Below, piece by piece: positions 1-6,898 of a stretch of DNA of 12,350 nt. This DNA is from Halieaceae bacterium (GTDB taxonomy: Bacteria; Pseudomonadota; Gammaproteobacteria; Pseudomonadales; Halieaceae), in assembly GCA_009886815.1 (NCBI GenBank), contig QXYP01000191.1:1-12350 (forward strand), written 5' to 3'. Each line of letters begins with the position of its first letter. The stretch's first letter is position 1. The notes beneath the pieces were generated by a model. It made no database searches. It worked only from the letters and a program-made list of their open reading frames with translations, and was not told the origin of the DNA. The position numbers and the translations under genes were made by a program.

Positions 1-1
1 C

Positions 2-628
2 GCTGCCCGGGCACTTGCCATTGAAGACCCCATACAAGCCAGCCAGCGTGATGCCGCCTGCCGCGCCTGTGAACAGGGGGTCAGTCGCGCGCATTTCCTG
101 AGCTACGCCCACAACGGAGCACTTATTGAGGAACTCTTTAGCCACGATGGTGCCGGAACGTTAGTGAGCGAGGCGGTCTTCGAGCAACACCGTAGAGCCA
201 GCGTTGACGATATCGCGGGTGTGCTGGACCTCGTGAGGCCCCTCGAAGAAGCTGGGGTATTAGTCCGTCGCTCCCGAGAGCTTTTTGAACAGGAGATCAC
301 CAATTTTACCGTGCTGGAACGCGATGGTCGGGTATTGGCTTGCGCGGCACTGTATCCTTTTGCAGGTAGTCAGACCGCTGAAATCGCCTGTATTGCAACC
401 CACCCCGACTATCGCGATGGTGGTCGAGGTATGCATCTGCTGGAGTTGCTAACAGCACAGGCTCAAGACCAAGGCATCCGGCAACTCTTTGTGCTCACCA
501 CCCAAACCACCCACTGGTTCATTGAGCAGGGCTTCGTCAATGCCAGCCTCGACCAGCTGCCGACCGAGCGTCAGGCGCTCTATAACTTACAGCGAAACTC
601 CAAAGTCCTGATCAAGAACCTCGACTGA
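2..628 (+). CDS. argA: N-acetylglutamate synthase (amino-acid N-acetyltransferase), 3' part of gene
   Basis: This is the C-terminal 208 residues of ArgA, which transfers acetyl from acetyl-CoA to glutamate in the first step of arginine synthesis in the cytoplasm. The reading frame is open from base 2 to the TGA at 626-628, so the gene starts upstream of the window; the ATG at 164 is internal. The first 50 or so residues resemble the end of the amino-acid-kinase-like domain and the linker of ArgA, with an ELFSHDGAGTLVS segment (E. coli has a similar ELF.RDGIGT stretch). The rest is a GNAT acetyltransferase domain. Its acetyl-CoA-binding loop is visible as RDGGRG (the R/Q-x-x-G-x-G pattern), just after IATHPDY. 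The ATHPDYRDGGRG and FIEQGF signatures are typical of ArgA. The AAK-GNAT architecture implies feedback control by arginine, but the arginine-binding part is outside the window. ilvD follows 46 bases downstream on the same strand. Confidence 0.93.
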   Translation, partial: AARALAIEDPIQASQRDAACRACEQGVSRAHFLSYAHNGALIEELFSHDGAGTLVSEAVFEQHRRASVDDIAGVLDLVRPLEEAGVLVRRSRELFEQEITNFTVLERDGRVLACAALYPFAGSQTAEIACIATHPDYRDGGRGMHLLELLTAQAQDQGIRQLFVLTTQTTHWFIEQGFVNASLDQLPTERQALYNLQRNSKVLIKNLD

Positions 629-648
629 TCGGTCTTAGCTGTTAGAAT
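621..648 (+). promoter_or_regulatory. Possible weak sigma-70 promoter for ilvD
   Basis: TCGACT at 621-626 (4/6 to TTGACA) and TAGAAT at 643-648 (5/6 to TATAAT) are separated by 16 bases. A start from this pair would fall near 655 and leave a leader of about 20 bases before ilvD. The -35 element overlaps the end and stop codon of argA. Read-through from argA is an equally good explanation for ilvD expression. No leader peptide or attenuator fits into the 46-base gap. Confidence 0.3.
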
Positions 649-661
649 TCCCGCCCAACCC

Positions 662-666
662 GGGAG
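662..666 (+). promoter_or_regulatory. Ribosome binding site of ilvD, inside a small inverted repeat
   Basis: GGGAG lies eight bases before the ATG at 675 and supports that start. It sits in the right arm of a perfect 5-bp inverted repeat, TCCCG (649-653) and CGGGA (661-665), with a 7-base loop. In a transcript reading through from argA the site could be partly paired. If transcription starts near 655, the left arm is absent. Confidence 0.6.
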
Positions 667-674
667 AACAGAGC

Positions 675-2516
675 ATGCCCCAATACCGATCTAAAACATC
701 GACCGCTGGACGCAACATGGCGGGTGCTAGAGCACTCTGGCGCGCCACCGGCATGACCGACGGCGATTTTGAAAAACCGATTATTGCCGTGGTGAACTCG
801 TTCACACAGTTTGTACCTGGCCATGTGCACTTAAAAGACATGGGTCAACTGGTCGCCCGGGAAATCGAAGCCGCCGGTGGCGTTGCTAAAGAGTTCAACA
901 CCATCGCCGTGGATGACGGTATTGCTATGGGTCACGACGGCATGCTCTATAGCCTGCCCTCTCGAGACATTATTGCCGACTCTGTGGAATACATGGTCAA
1001 CGCCCACTGCGCCGATGCCATGGTCTGTATTTCCAACTGCGATAAAATTACACCGGGCATGCTCAACGCCGCTATGCGCCTCAACGTTCCCTGTGTTTTT
1101 GTCTCTGGCGGGCCCATGGAGGCCGGTAAGACAAAGCTATCTGAACATAAACTCGATCTCGTAGACGCCATGGTTATTGCGGCTGATGACTCTGCCGACG
1201 ACGCCACGGTTGAGGCCTACGAGCGCTCTGCCTGCCCAACCTGTGGCTCCTGCTCGGGCATGTTCACCGCCAACTCCATGAACTGTCTCACCGAAGCACT
1301 GGGTTTAAGCCTTCCGGGAAATGGCTCTTTACTGGCCACTCATGCCGATCGTGAGGCCTTATTTAAGCGCGCGGGACGGGTCTCTGTGGCGCTGGCACGG
1401 CGTTGGTATGAGGAAGACGACCCCTCGGCACTGCCCCGCAACATAGCTAACCGCCAAGCCTTTGAAAACGCCATGTGTCTGGATATTGCGATGGGAGGCT
1501 CCACCAACACTATTTTGCATTTATTGGCGGCGGCACAAGAAGCCAACCTCGATTTTTCTATGACCGATATCGACGCTCTGAGCCGGCGGGTACCCCAGTT
1601 GTGTAAAGTTGCGCCCAGTACACCGCTTTACCACATGGAAGATGTTCATCGTGCCGGAGGTGTCATGGCGATACTCGGCGAGCTCGCCCGGGGTGGCCTC
1701 ATCGATACCAGCACCCACACCGTGCATACCGCGTCCCTCGGTGAAGCGCTTTCAGAGTGGGATATTGCACAAACCCACAACGCCGATGTTCACAAGCTTT
1801 TTTCCGCTGGGCCCGCTGGCATACCGACGCAGCAAGCCTTCAGTCAGGCGACGCGGTGGCCCAGCCTTGATCTCGATCGTGCGGGAGGCTGCATCCGCGA
1901 TGTTGCCCATGCCTATTCCCAGGAAGGCGGCCTCGCGGTGTTATTCGGCAATATTGCTGAAGACGGTTGCGTGGTTAAGACCGCAGGGGTCGATGACGAT
2001 GTCTTGTGTTTCAACGGCCCAGCTCACATCTGTGAAAGCCAGGAGGCCGCCGTTGCCGACATTCTGGAAGATCGCGTTGCTGCCGGTGCGGTGGTTATCA
2101 TTCGTTATGAAGGGCCTCGAGGTGGACCGGGTATGCAGGAAATGCTGTATCCCACCAGCTACCTAAAATCGAAAGGGCTGGGTAAAGCCTGTGCACTGGT
2201 TACCGACGGCCGCTTTTCCGGGGGCACCTCGGGGCTATCAATTGGCCATGTGTCACCCGAGGCAGCCGCAGGGGGCGCGATTGGCTTAGTACAGACTGGC
2301 GATACCATCGCGATCGACATTCCTAATCGGCGGATTGATGTAGTACTGGACGCCGCAGCCCTTGATCAGCGTAGAACGCAAATGGATGCATCAGAGAAAC
2401 CCTGGCAGCCCCAGGCAGCACGCCCAAGACAGGTCAGCGCCGCCTTGAAAGTTTATGCCCGCATGGTGACCAGCGCCGACAAAGGAGCCGTCAGGGATTT
2501 ATCGCTGTTGGACTAA
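675..2516 (+). CDS. ilvD: Dihydroxy-acid dehydratase
   Basis: IlvD is an iron-sulfur, Mg-dependent enzyme that dehydrates 2,3-dihydroxy-isovalerate and 2,3-dihydroxy-3-methylvalerate to the 2-oxo acids, the common step of valine/leucine and isoleucine synthesis in the cytoplasm. At 613 residues it matches the E. coli enzyme (616). Visible signatures are the Mg-binding [13 protein letters not shown] (78-90), [12 protein letters not shown] (118-129) with cluster Cys122 and the lysine Lys124 that is carbamylated in the family, [19 protein letters not shown] (187-205) with a second cluster cysteine, [23 protein letters not shown] (about 480) and GRFSGGT (about 513). The early QFVPGHVHL segment has Gly where some family members have a cysteine, as in the E. 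coli type. The start at 675 has a good ribosome site. The 3' end overlaps the convergent DUF6279 lipoprotein gene by 26 bases, leaving no room for a terminator. leuA, from the same pathway family, lies two genes away on the other strand. Confidence 0.97.
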   Translation: MPQYRSKTSTAGRNMAGARALWRATGMTDGDFEKPIIAVVNSFTQFVPGHVHLKDMGQLVAREIEAAGGVAKEFNTIAVDDGIAMGHDGMLYSLPSRDIIADSVEYMVNAHCADAMVCISNCDKITPGMLNAAMRLNVPCVFVSGGPMEAGKTKLSEHKLDLVDAMVIAADDSADDATVEAYERSACPTCGSCSGMFTANSMNCLTEALGLSLPGNGSLLATHADREALFKRAGRVSVALARRWYEEDDPSALPRNIANRQAFENAMCLDIAMGGSTNTILHLLAAAQEANLDFSMTDIDALSRRVPQLCKVAPSTPLYHMEDVHRAGGVMAILGELARGGLIDTSTHTVHTASLGEALSEWDIAQTHNADVHKLFSAGPAGIPTQQAFSQATRWPSLDLDRAGGCIRDVAHAYSQEGGLAVLFGNIAEDGCVVKTAGVDDDVLCFNGPAHICESQEAAVADILEDRVAAGAVVIIRYEGPRGGPGMQEMLYPTSYLKSKGLGKACALVTDGRFSGGTSGLSIGHVSPEAAAGGAIGLVQTGDTIAIDIPNRRIDVVLDAAALDQRRTQMDASEKPWQPQAARPRQVSAALKVYARMVTSADKGAVRDLSLLD

Positions 2517-3381
2517 AAGGTTGGGCCTGTGCCACTAGCGCCGTAAAGTCTTCGCGATAGTCGTCGATTTTGCGCCGAAGGCGACGGTCCTGCTTTGGCG
2601 TACGCAAGTTAATCACCTCGGTAAATATCGCCTGGGATAGTGCGCTGTTGTGGGTATAAACCGCAACGTACTCCGGCGACCTCGCGGCCTCCCGCCTTGC
2701 GAGCACCCCATGAACCTCAGAGGGCCAACTCGGCGTATCGCGGGCAATCACATCGGTGAGCTCAGCGGTCCAGCGGGCTCGATCTTCAATCCAGACGCCA
2801 TCAAACCGCTGATAATCCCGGGTATAAAGCGCTAATGTCTCTTTTTGGGACTCCGTCAGCCTGCCCAAAAACTTACTCAGGTTATCGGCAAATTGTTCTT
2901 CGACATTTTTACGATAAGCCTCGTCAGATCGCGACAACAAACGCTCTCGCTGTTCATCCTGTTCGTCCTCAAGGGCCAGCATGAACTCTTGCCGCTGGGC
3001 GAGGGTTAACGTAGCACCAAAGTCGATCATTAAGTCGAGAATACGAACCTCAAGACGATCTGCTGCGGCGGACAATTCAGCAAACAAGGTTGCAACGGCT
3101 TCAGCATCTAAGCTGGGGTCAAGGCTGCGCTCAAAATTTGTGAGCAGCTGCGCGTAACTCGGCAACTCCTCACGGCGGTGCCAGTCGAGTAACTGATCGA
3201 TTCGGCCTTGAAAGTCGGCGGACTGCTCGCGATCGAGTGTGACATAGTCATCAACGTACCAATCGATCAGCGTGTCTAGTCTGTTATAAAAAAACCGCGT
3301 GCCAGAGCAAGCGGTTATGGTCAAAAGCATGACCAGAACAAGGACGCCTTTAGCGCCACATGGGTATCGTACCTTCAACAT
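2491..3381 (-). CDS. DUF6279-family lipoprotein
   Basis: This predicted lipoprotein of 296 residues has unknown function. The chosen start (ATG at 3381-3379) gives a clean type-II signal peptide: a short basic N-terminus, the hydrophobic [12 protein letters not shown] stretch, and a lipobox ITAC with the lipidated Cys at residue 25. A longer frame opens at 3492 but would place 37 non-signal residues in front, so I reject it. The mature part begins with [24 protein letters not shown] and continues with [13 protein letters not shown], which I recognise as the pattern of DUF6279 proteins of pseudomonads and relatives. The rest is largely charged and probably helical, with no catalytic motif I can name. 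The residue after the Cys is Ser, not Asp, so by the usual sorting rule it would go to the outer membrane. The start lies inside the end of the diguanylate cyclase gene (32-base overlap), suggesting coupled translation. The 3' end overlaps ilvD. Confidence 0.85.
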   Translation of the reverse strand: MLKVRYPCGAKGVLVLVMLLTITACSGTRFFYNRLDTLIDWYVDDYVTLDREQSADFQGRIDQLLDWHRREELPSYAQLLTNFERSLDPSLDAEAVATLFAELSAAADRLEVRILDLMIDFGATLTLAQRQEFMLALEDEQDEQRERLLSRSDEAYRKNVEEQFADNLSKFLGRLTESQKETLALYTRDYQRFDGVWIEDRARWTAELTDVIARDTPSWPSEVHGVLARREAARSPEYVAVYTHNSALSQAIFTEVINLRTPKQDRRLRRKIDDYREDFTALVAQAQPFSPTAINP

Positions 3382-4489
3382 TTGTGGGATCCCGTGGTGA
3401 GGGTTCTTCGATGTAAACTTGATCTCTACCTTTGCGCTTGGCCTCGTACATTGCCCGGTCAACGCGCAACAGCCAGTCTTCAGCGGAATCAACCGCTGTC
3501 ACATCGCAAATCCCAATACTGACCGTGACTCGCCGATCAGGAATGACCTCTTGTGATGCAATTTTGCTACGTAACTCATCGGCAATTTTTCGTGCCGTCT
3601 GGGCACCCACCTCGCTCAAAAGCACCACAAACTCCTCACCACCCAAGCGGAAGAGCATGTCAGCACCTCGAATCCTGCTATCTATTAACGCCACCATGGC
3701 CTTGAGAACCCGGTCGCCCTCGACGTGACCCATCTCGTCATTAATGCGCTTAAAATAATCGATGTCGAGCAACAACAGTGACGAAAGCCTCGCGTAGCGA
3801 TGATAGTCCGCTAAATGCCTGCGAGTTTGTGGCAACAAATACCGCCGATTGTAAGCACCCGTCAGAGGGTCTGTGAGCGCGAGATCGGCAAGCTCGTCGG
3901 TCTGACGCGTCTGTAATTGCATGATAGCCAGGCTTAAAAGCCACGTTGAAAAAATGGCGGCATCAAATGCCAAACCCTGTCCAAAACCCTGCCACCCATG
4001 TGCCCAAAACAGTGCGCCTAAGGTAACAAGCCCACCCCCAAGCGCTATTACAAATGGCAATAGCGCGGTCAACGCAATCATCAGCAGAAAAACCCACAGT
4101 TCCTGATAGACAGATCCAAGTTTTATCGACCAGACAACGGTAATGAGGGTTATGAGCAGCGCAAAGACTGGCGGGATTAGAATTTTTTCATGGCGAAACA
4201 GGCGAAACATGGTCGCGGCCAGTAATAGCGTAACAACGCCGGAAAACGTATCGAGAGCCAAAGGGCTAGGTGTGCTTAACAGGCTTTCTGTTAACACCAT
4301 CGCGGTGGCAAAAAACATGACGGGCAACAGCAAGCGATACAGAATCACACGGCGCTTGTGCTGCACATCTTCGGGTTCAAAACCCTGTGAAGCGTCGGTA
4401 TCGGTTCTTAGCAGACTACGCCAAAAACGCGCCGGTGACTTAAAGCCCGTCGCGTCATATAGCGGTATCTCTTGCTCCCGATTAATCAT
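3350..4489 (-). CDS. Membrane diguanylate cyclase (six predicted TM segments plus GGDEF domain)
   Basis: The predicted diguanylate cyclase makes cyclic di-GMP from two GTP. From the start chosen (ATG 4489-4487, beginning MINREQEIPLYD) it has 379 residues. About 48 cytoplasmic residues are followed by roughly six hydrophobic segments (about 49-68, 83-98, 102-122, 130-149, 150-164, 176-193) with very short loops, so the N-terminal half looks like a compact membrane sensor of a type I cannot name. The GGDEF domain begins at LTDPLTGAYNRR (205-216) and contains LDIDYFKRIND, the active-site GGEEF (283-287) and SIGI. The inhibitory site RxxD is intact as RGAD (274-277), exactly five residues before GGEEF, so product inhibition is expected. 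No EAL domain is present. The gene lies 88 bases after leuA and overlaps the lipoprotein gene by 32 bases. An in-frame ATG at 4588, overlapping the leuA stop, would add 33 residues. Neither start has a strong ribosome site. Confidence 0.9.
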   Translation of the reverse strand: MINREQEIPLYDATGFKSPARFWRSLLRTDTDASQGFEPEDVQHKRRVILYRLLLPVMFFATAMVLTESLLSTPSPLALDTFSGVVTLLLAATMFRLFRHEKILIPPVFALLITLITVVWSIKLGSVYQELWVFLLMIALTALLPFVIALGGGLVTLGALFWAHGWQGFGQGLAFDAAIFSTWLLSLAIMQLQTRQTDELADLALTDPLTGAYNRRYLLPQTRRHLADYHRYARLSSLLLLDIDYFKRINDEMGHVEGDRVLKAMVALIDSRIRGADMLFRLGGEEFVVLLSEVGAQTARKIADELRSKIASQEVIPDRRVTVSIGICDVTAVDSAEDWLLRVDRAMYEAKRKGRDQVYIEEPSPRDPTNVEGTIPMWR

Positions 4490-4577
4490 GTACCCGCGCT
4501 CTTGGCGCCACTCATACTCAGTTGCTTTAGTGTGACACAAGGAACCGTGTATAACAGCCGTAAAGCGCCATTGAAAA

Positions 4578-6263
4578 TCAAGCAGCATTCTCGGTTAGCT
4601 GGCGGTGGCCTTGCAGCGCCGAGAGAATAGCGTTCAAGGTTGCCTGCACAATGTCGTTGCTGCGTCCAACACCGCAGGGCCTTGCCCCTTCGATATTGAG
4701 CTGTACATAGCACACAGCCTCAGCGTCAGAGCTCTGACCGAGAGTGTGCTCACTGTACTCAACCAACACTATATTTTTGCCGGTCACCTGCTCCATGGCA
4801 TCGATAAAGGCGTCAAGGACTCCCGTACCGCTGCCCTGAATCCGTGTCTCGCCATCACCCGCCCCCAGTACAGCCGCTAACTGGTGTTCTGTATCGTCTT
4901 TTGTGACCTCATACCGACCCAAACTCCAGGCTCCTGGGACATTTAAGTATGTATCGCAAAAAAGCTGGTGAATTTGATCTGAGGCCACCTCTGCTTCGCT
5001 TTGCTCTGCAAGATGTTGCACGGCGCCACTGAAATCAATCTGCAACCATCGCGGCAAGTCATAACCGTGGTCTCGATATAAAACATAAGCCACCCCTCCC
5101 TTGCCAGACTGGCTGTTAATACGAATAACCTCCTGATAGGTGCGTCCAATATCGTGGGGATCAATCGGTAGGTAGGCCACATCCCAGGCATCTTCATCGC
5201 CCCGTAGAGCGAGACACTTATTAATGGCATCTTGATGACTGCCAGAAAATGCTGTGAAGACCAACTCTCCGGCGTAAGGATGGCGAGGGTGCACCGGCAA
5301 CTGCGTGCAGTCCCTGACCGTCGCAATAATCGCGTCCATGTTGTCAAACTTCAGCTCAGGATCGATGCCCTGACTATAGAGGTTCATCGCCATAGTCACG
5401 ATATCCATGTTGCCTGTGCGCTCGCCGTTACCCATCAGGGTACCCTCAACACGGTCAGCGCCCGCCATGACGCCTAGCTCTCCCGCGGCTACCGCACAAC
5501 CACGGTCGTTGTGGGTATGAAGTGAAATCAATATCGCCTCGCGATTAGCCACATGATCGCAAAACCATTCAATTTGGTCGGCGTAGATATTGGGCGTACT
5601 CATCTCAACGGTAGCAGGGAGATTAATAATGACCGGCTGCTCCGGTGTTGGGCTAAGCACCTGATTAACCGCATCACAAATTTCCACGGCAAAATCCAAC
5701 TCAGTACCGGTAAAGCTCTCGGGGCTGTACTCAAAGGTCCACTCTGTCTCTGGGTGACGGTCGGCCTCTGCCTTCACCAGCTTGGCGCCTTCAACAGCGA
5801 TTTCTGTAATGCCGGCCTTATCGAGCTTAAAAACATCTCGGCGTTGAACCGTCGACGTCGAGTTATAAAAGTGCACGACCGCACGCTTGACCCCACTTAA
5901 AGCTTCAAAAGTTTTAGCAATAAGCTCCGCTCGAGCCTGCACCAACACCTGCACAGTGACATCATCGGGAATGCGATCTTCGGTAATGAGCTTCCTCAAA
6001 AAATCAAAGTCATGGCTTGAAGCCGAGGGAAAACCAACCTCAATCGTTTTGAAGCCAATGTCTAAAAGCTGCTCCCACAAGCGCAGTTTTTGTTGCGCGT
6101 TCATGGGCTCTACAAGAGCCTGGTTACCATCGCGAAGATCAACAGAACACCACTGAGGTGCGCGATCGATGGTGCGGTCAGGCCAACGTCGATCCGCTTT
6201 GGGGATCGGCGCAAAAGACCGGTATTTACGGGCGTCAAAATTCGAGGGCGCGTTAGGCTTCAT
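4578..6263 (-). CDS. leuA: 2-isopropylmalate synthase (type 2, long form)
   Basis: LeuA condenses acetyl-CoA with 2-oxoisovalerate, the committed step of leucine synthesis, in the cytoplasm. The protein has 561 residues. The opening MKPN...ARKYRSFAPIP and WCSVDLRDGNQALVEPM are typical of the long type-2 LeuA of pseudomonads, alphaproteobacteria and actinobacteria, not the shorter E. coli type. Metal ligands expected in the family are visible: Asp45 in DLRDGNQ, His249 and His251 in LHTHNDRG, and Asn285 at the end of GNGERTGN. The C-terminal part, from about residue 445, contains GSGTGVLDAFIDAM and the LVEYSEHT/VQLNIEG segments of the leucine-binding regulatory domain, so feedback inhibition by leucine is expected. 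A GAGAG sequence 8-12 bases upstream is the probable ribosome site. A divergent Lrp-family gene starts 138 bases away. I see no leader peptide rich in leucine codons before the start. Confidence 0.97.
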   Translation of the reverse strand: MKPNAPSNFDARKYRSFAPIPKADRRWPDRTIDRAPQWCSVDLRDGNQALVEPMNAQQKLRLWEQLLDIGFKTIEVGFPSASSHDFDFLRKLITEDRIPDDVTVQVLVQARAELIAKTFEALSGVKRAVVHFYNSTSTVQRRDVFKLDKAGITEIAVEGAKLVKAEADRHPETEWTFEYSPESFTGTELDFAVEICDAVNQVLSPTPEQPVIINLPATVEMSTPNIYADQIEWFCDHVANREAILISLHTHNDRGCAVAAGELGVMAGADRVEGTLMGNGERTGNMDIVTMAMNLYSQGIDPELKFDNMDAIIATVRDCTQLPVHPRHPYAGELVFTAFSGSHQDAINKCLALRGDEDAWDVAYLPIDPHDIGRTYQEVIRINSQSGKGGVAYVLYRDHGYDLPRWLQIDFSGAVQHLAEQSEAEVASDQIHQLFCDTYLNVPGAWSLGRYEVTKDDTEHQLAAVLGAGDGETRIQGSGTGVLDAFIDAMEQVTGKNIVLVEYSEHTLGQSSDAEAVCYVQLNIEGARPCGVGRSNDIVQATLNAILSALQGHRQLTENAA

Positions 6264-6332
6264 GGTAAAACTCTCAGGGTAAGATCTTGACTTAGTGTAC
6301 CGCGGGTTTATGAGCTTTTTTGTCTAAATAGA

Positions 6333-6345
6333 CCAATATATTGCC
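6333..6345 (-). repeat. Palindromic site 1 (GGCAATATATTGG on the minus strand), probable operator
   Basis: The plus strand reads CCAATATATTGCC. Its core CAATATATTG is a perfect 10-bp palindrome. The reverse complement differs at one base of 13 from site 2 (6363-6375). The site overlaps the proposed -35 element of the Lrp-family gene. Lrp/AsnC proteins bind AT-rich palindromes in phased arrays, and such an autoregulatory site next to the regulator gene is usual. Binding is inferred. Confidence 0.55.
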
Positions 6346-6362
6346 CTTTGTAAGCAGTTATT

Positions 6363-6375
6363 GGTAATATATTGG
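6363..6375 (+). repeat. Palindromic site 2 (GGTAATATATTGG), probable operator
   Basis: This matches site 1 in inverted orientation at 12 of 13 bases. The two centres (6339 and 6369) are 30 bp apart, close to three helical turns, so both sites face nearly the same side of the DNA. A further partial copy follows directly: TTGGTAATATA (6361-6371) and TTGGCAATATT (6372-6382) form an 11-bp tandem repeat with 9 of 11 bases identical. The site overlaps the proposed -10 element of the regulator gene. Confidence 0.55.
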
Positions 6376-6401
6376 CAATATTTTAGCGGAAAACTCTAAA
6401 A

Positions 6402-6887
6402 ATGCCGGAAGCCGAAATCGATCGAATAGACCTGAAAATTCTCGATTTATTACAGCGCAATGCGGGCCTTAGTAACCTAGAGCTCGCTGATCGCGTCGGA
6501 TTAACGCCAACACCCTGTGCTCGACGGGTGAAGCGCCTAGAGGCGGCTGGGATCATCGTGGAGCGCATCACCCTGTTGGACCAGTCAAAATTAGGCTTGG
6601 CGCTAACCGCCCATATCGGCATTACCATGGACGAACACACACCCGAACGATTCGCTGCCTTCGAAGAAGAGGTTGCCCAATACCCCGAAGTCATGGAGTG
6701 CTGTGTTGTCACCGGACAAAGTGCCGACTACCTGATTAAGGCCGTGGTCGCCGACATGGTCCACTATGAAAAATTCCTACTGGGCAGGCTGACAAGAATT
6801 CCGGGGGTCTCGGGTGTGCATTCGAGCTTTGAGCTCAGAAAGGTGGTAACCCATGCGGCCCTGCCGCTGAATCACAGCGGCGGCTAA
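6402..6887 (+). CDS. Lrp/AsnC-family transcriptional regulator
   Basis: This 161-residue DNA-binding regulator is close to the family's usual length (Lrp of E. coli has 164). The N-terminal helix-turn-helix (about 8-52) contains IDRIDLKILDLLQRN and the recognition-helix segment GLTPTPCARRVKRLE, nearly the Lrp signature. The C-terminal ligand-binding/oligomerisation domain (about 65-148) contains PEVMECCVVTG and RIPGVSGVHSSFELRKV. The ending HSSFELRK...ALPL resembles BkdR and DecR more than Lrp itself. The conserved loop usually read as G-x-x-D-Y is one residue longer here (GQSADY, 105-110). The gene diverges from leuA across the palindromic region, so control of leuA and of itself is the natural inference; the effector is likely an amino acid. 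A weak GCGGAA about ten bases upstream may be the ribosome site. Its stop is only 11 bases from the convergent dsbA stop. Confidence 0.9.
   Translation: MPEAEIDRIDLKILDLLQRNAGLSNLELADRVGLTPTPCARRVKRLEAAGIIVERITLLDQSKLGLALTAHIGITMDEHTPERFAAFEEEVAQYPEVMECCVVTGQSADYLIKAVVADMVHYEKFLLGRLTRIPGVSGVHSSFELRKVVTHAALPLNHSGG
6861..6883. terminator. GC-rich hairpin at the end of the Lrp-family gene, possible bidirectional terminator or 3'-end structure
   Basis: GCCGCTG (6863-6869) and CAGCGGC (6875-6881) form a perfect 7-bp stem with a 5-base loop. A U-G wobble and a further C-G pair extend it to nine pairs on the plus-strand RNA. It lies inside the last codons of the regulator gene and just past the dsbA stop on the other strand. 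Neither strand has a run of T directly after it, so it is not a classical intrinsic terminator; it could stabilise 3' ends. Confidence 0.35.
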
Positions 6888-6898
6888 GTGCCAGTGCG

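Larger units (their letters stand above)
6264..6401. promoter_or_regulatory. Shared regulatory region between leuA and the Lrp-family gene
   Basis: This 138-base divergent intergenic region must hold the promoters of both genes. The half next to leuA (6264-6330) has no strong promoter match; TAGACA (rc of 6321-6326) is the best -35-like hexamer, but no good -10 stands at the right distance. The half next to the regulator is very AT-rich and carries two near-identical palindromes in opposite orientation (6333-6345, 6363-6375). TTGCCC (6341-6346) and TAATAT (6365-6370), 18 bases apart and each 4/6 to consensus, are a possible promoter for the regulator gene and coincide with the two palindromes. 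Confidence 0.65.

Noticed and set aside
1609..2166. Open frame of 185 codons on the plus strand inside ilvD
   Set aside because: It lies wholly within the well-supported ilvD gene in another frame, has no ribosome site and shows no recognisable protein pattern; its composition is that of a frame shadow.
3382..3492. Upstream extension of the DUF6279 lipoprotein to an ATG at 3492
   Set aside because: It would place 37 residues before a clean lipoprotein signal peptide and lies in the conserved GGDEF coding region.
4508..4530. GTGTGACAC palindrome between leuA and the cyclase as a CRP-type site
   Set aside because: The arms are only four bases with a one-base centre, not the TGTGA-N6-TCACA spacing; it is likely chance.
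4143..4535. Open frame of 130 codons on the plus strand opposite the diguanylate cyclase gene
   Set aside because: It is antisense to the conserved membrane half of the cyclase, with no ribosome site and no plausible protein features.
6264..6401. Leucine-codon leader peptide and attenuator before leuA
   Set aside because: I searched the minus strand of the gap for a short frame rich in Leu codons followed by alternative hairpins and saw none.
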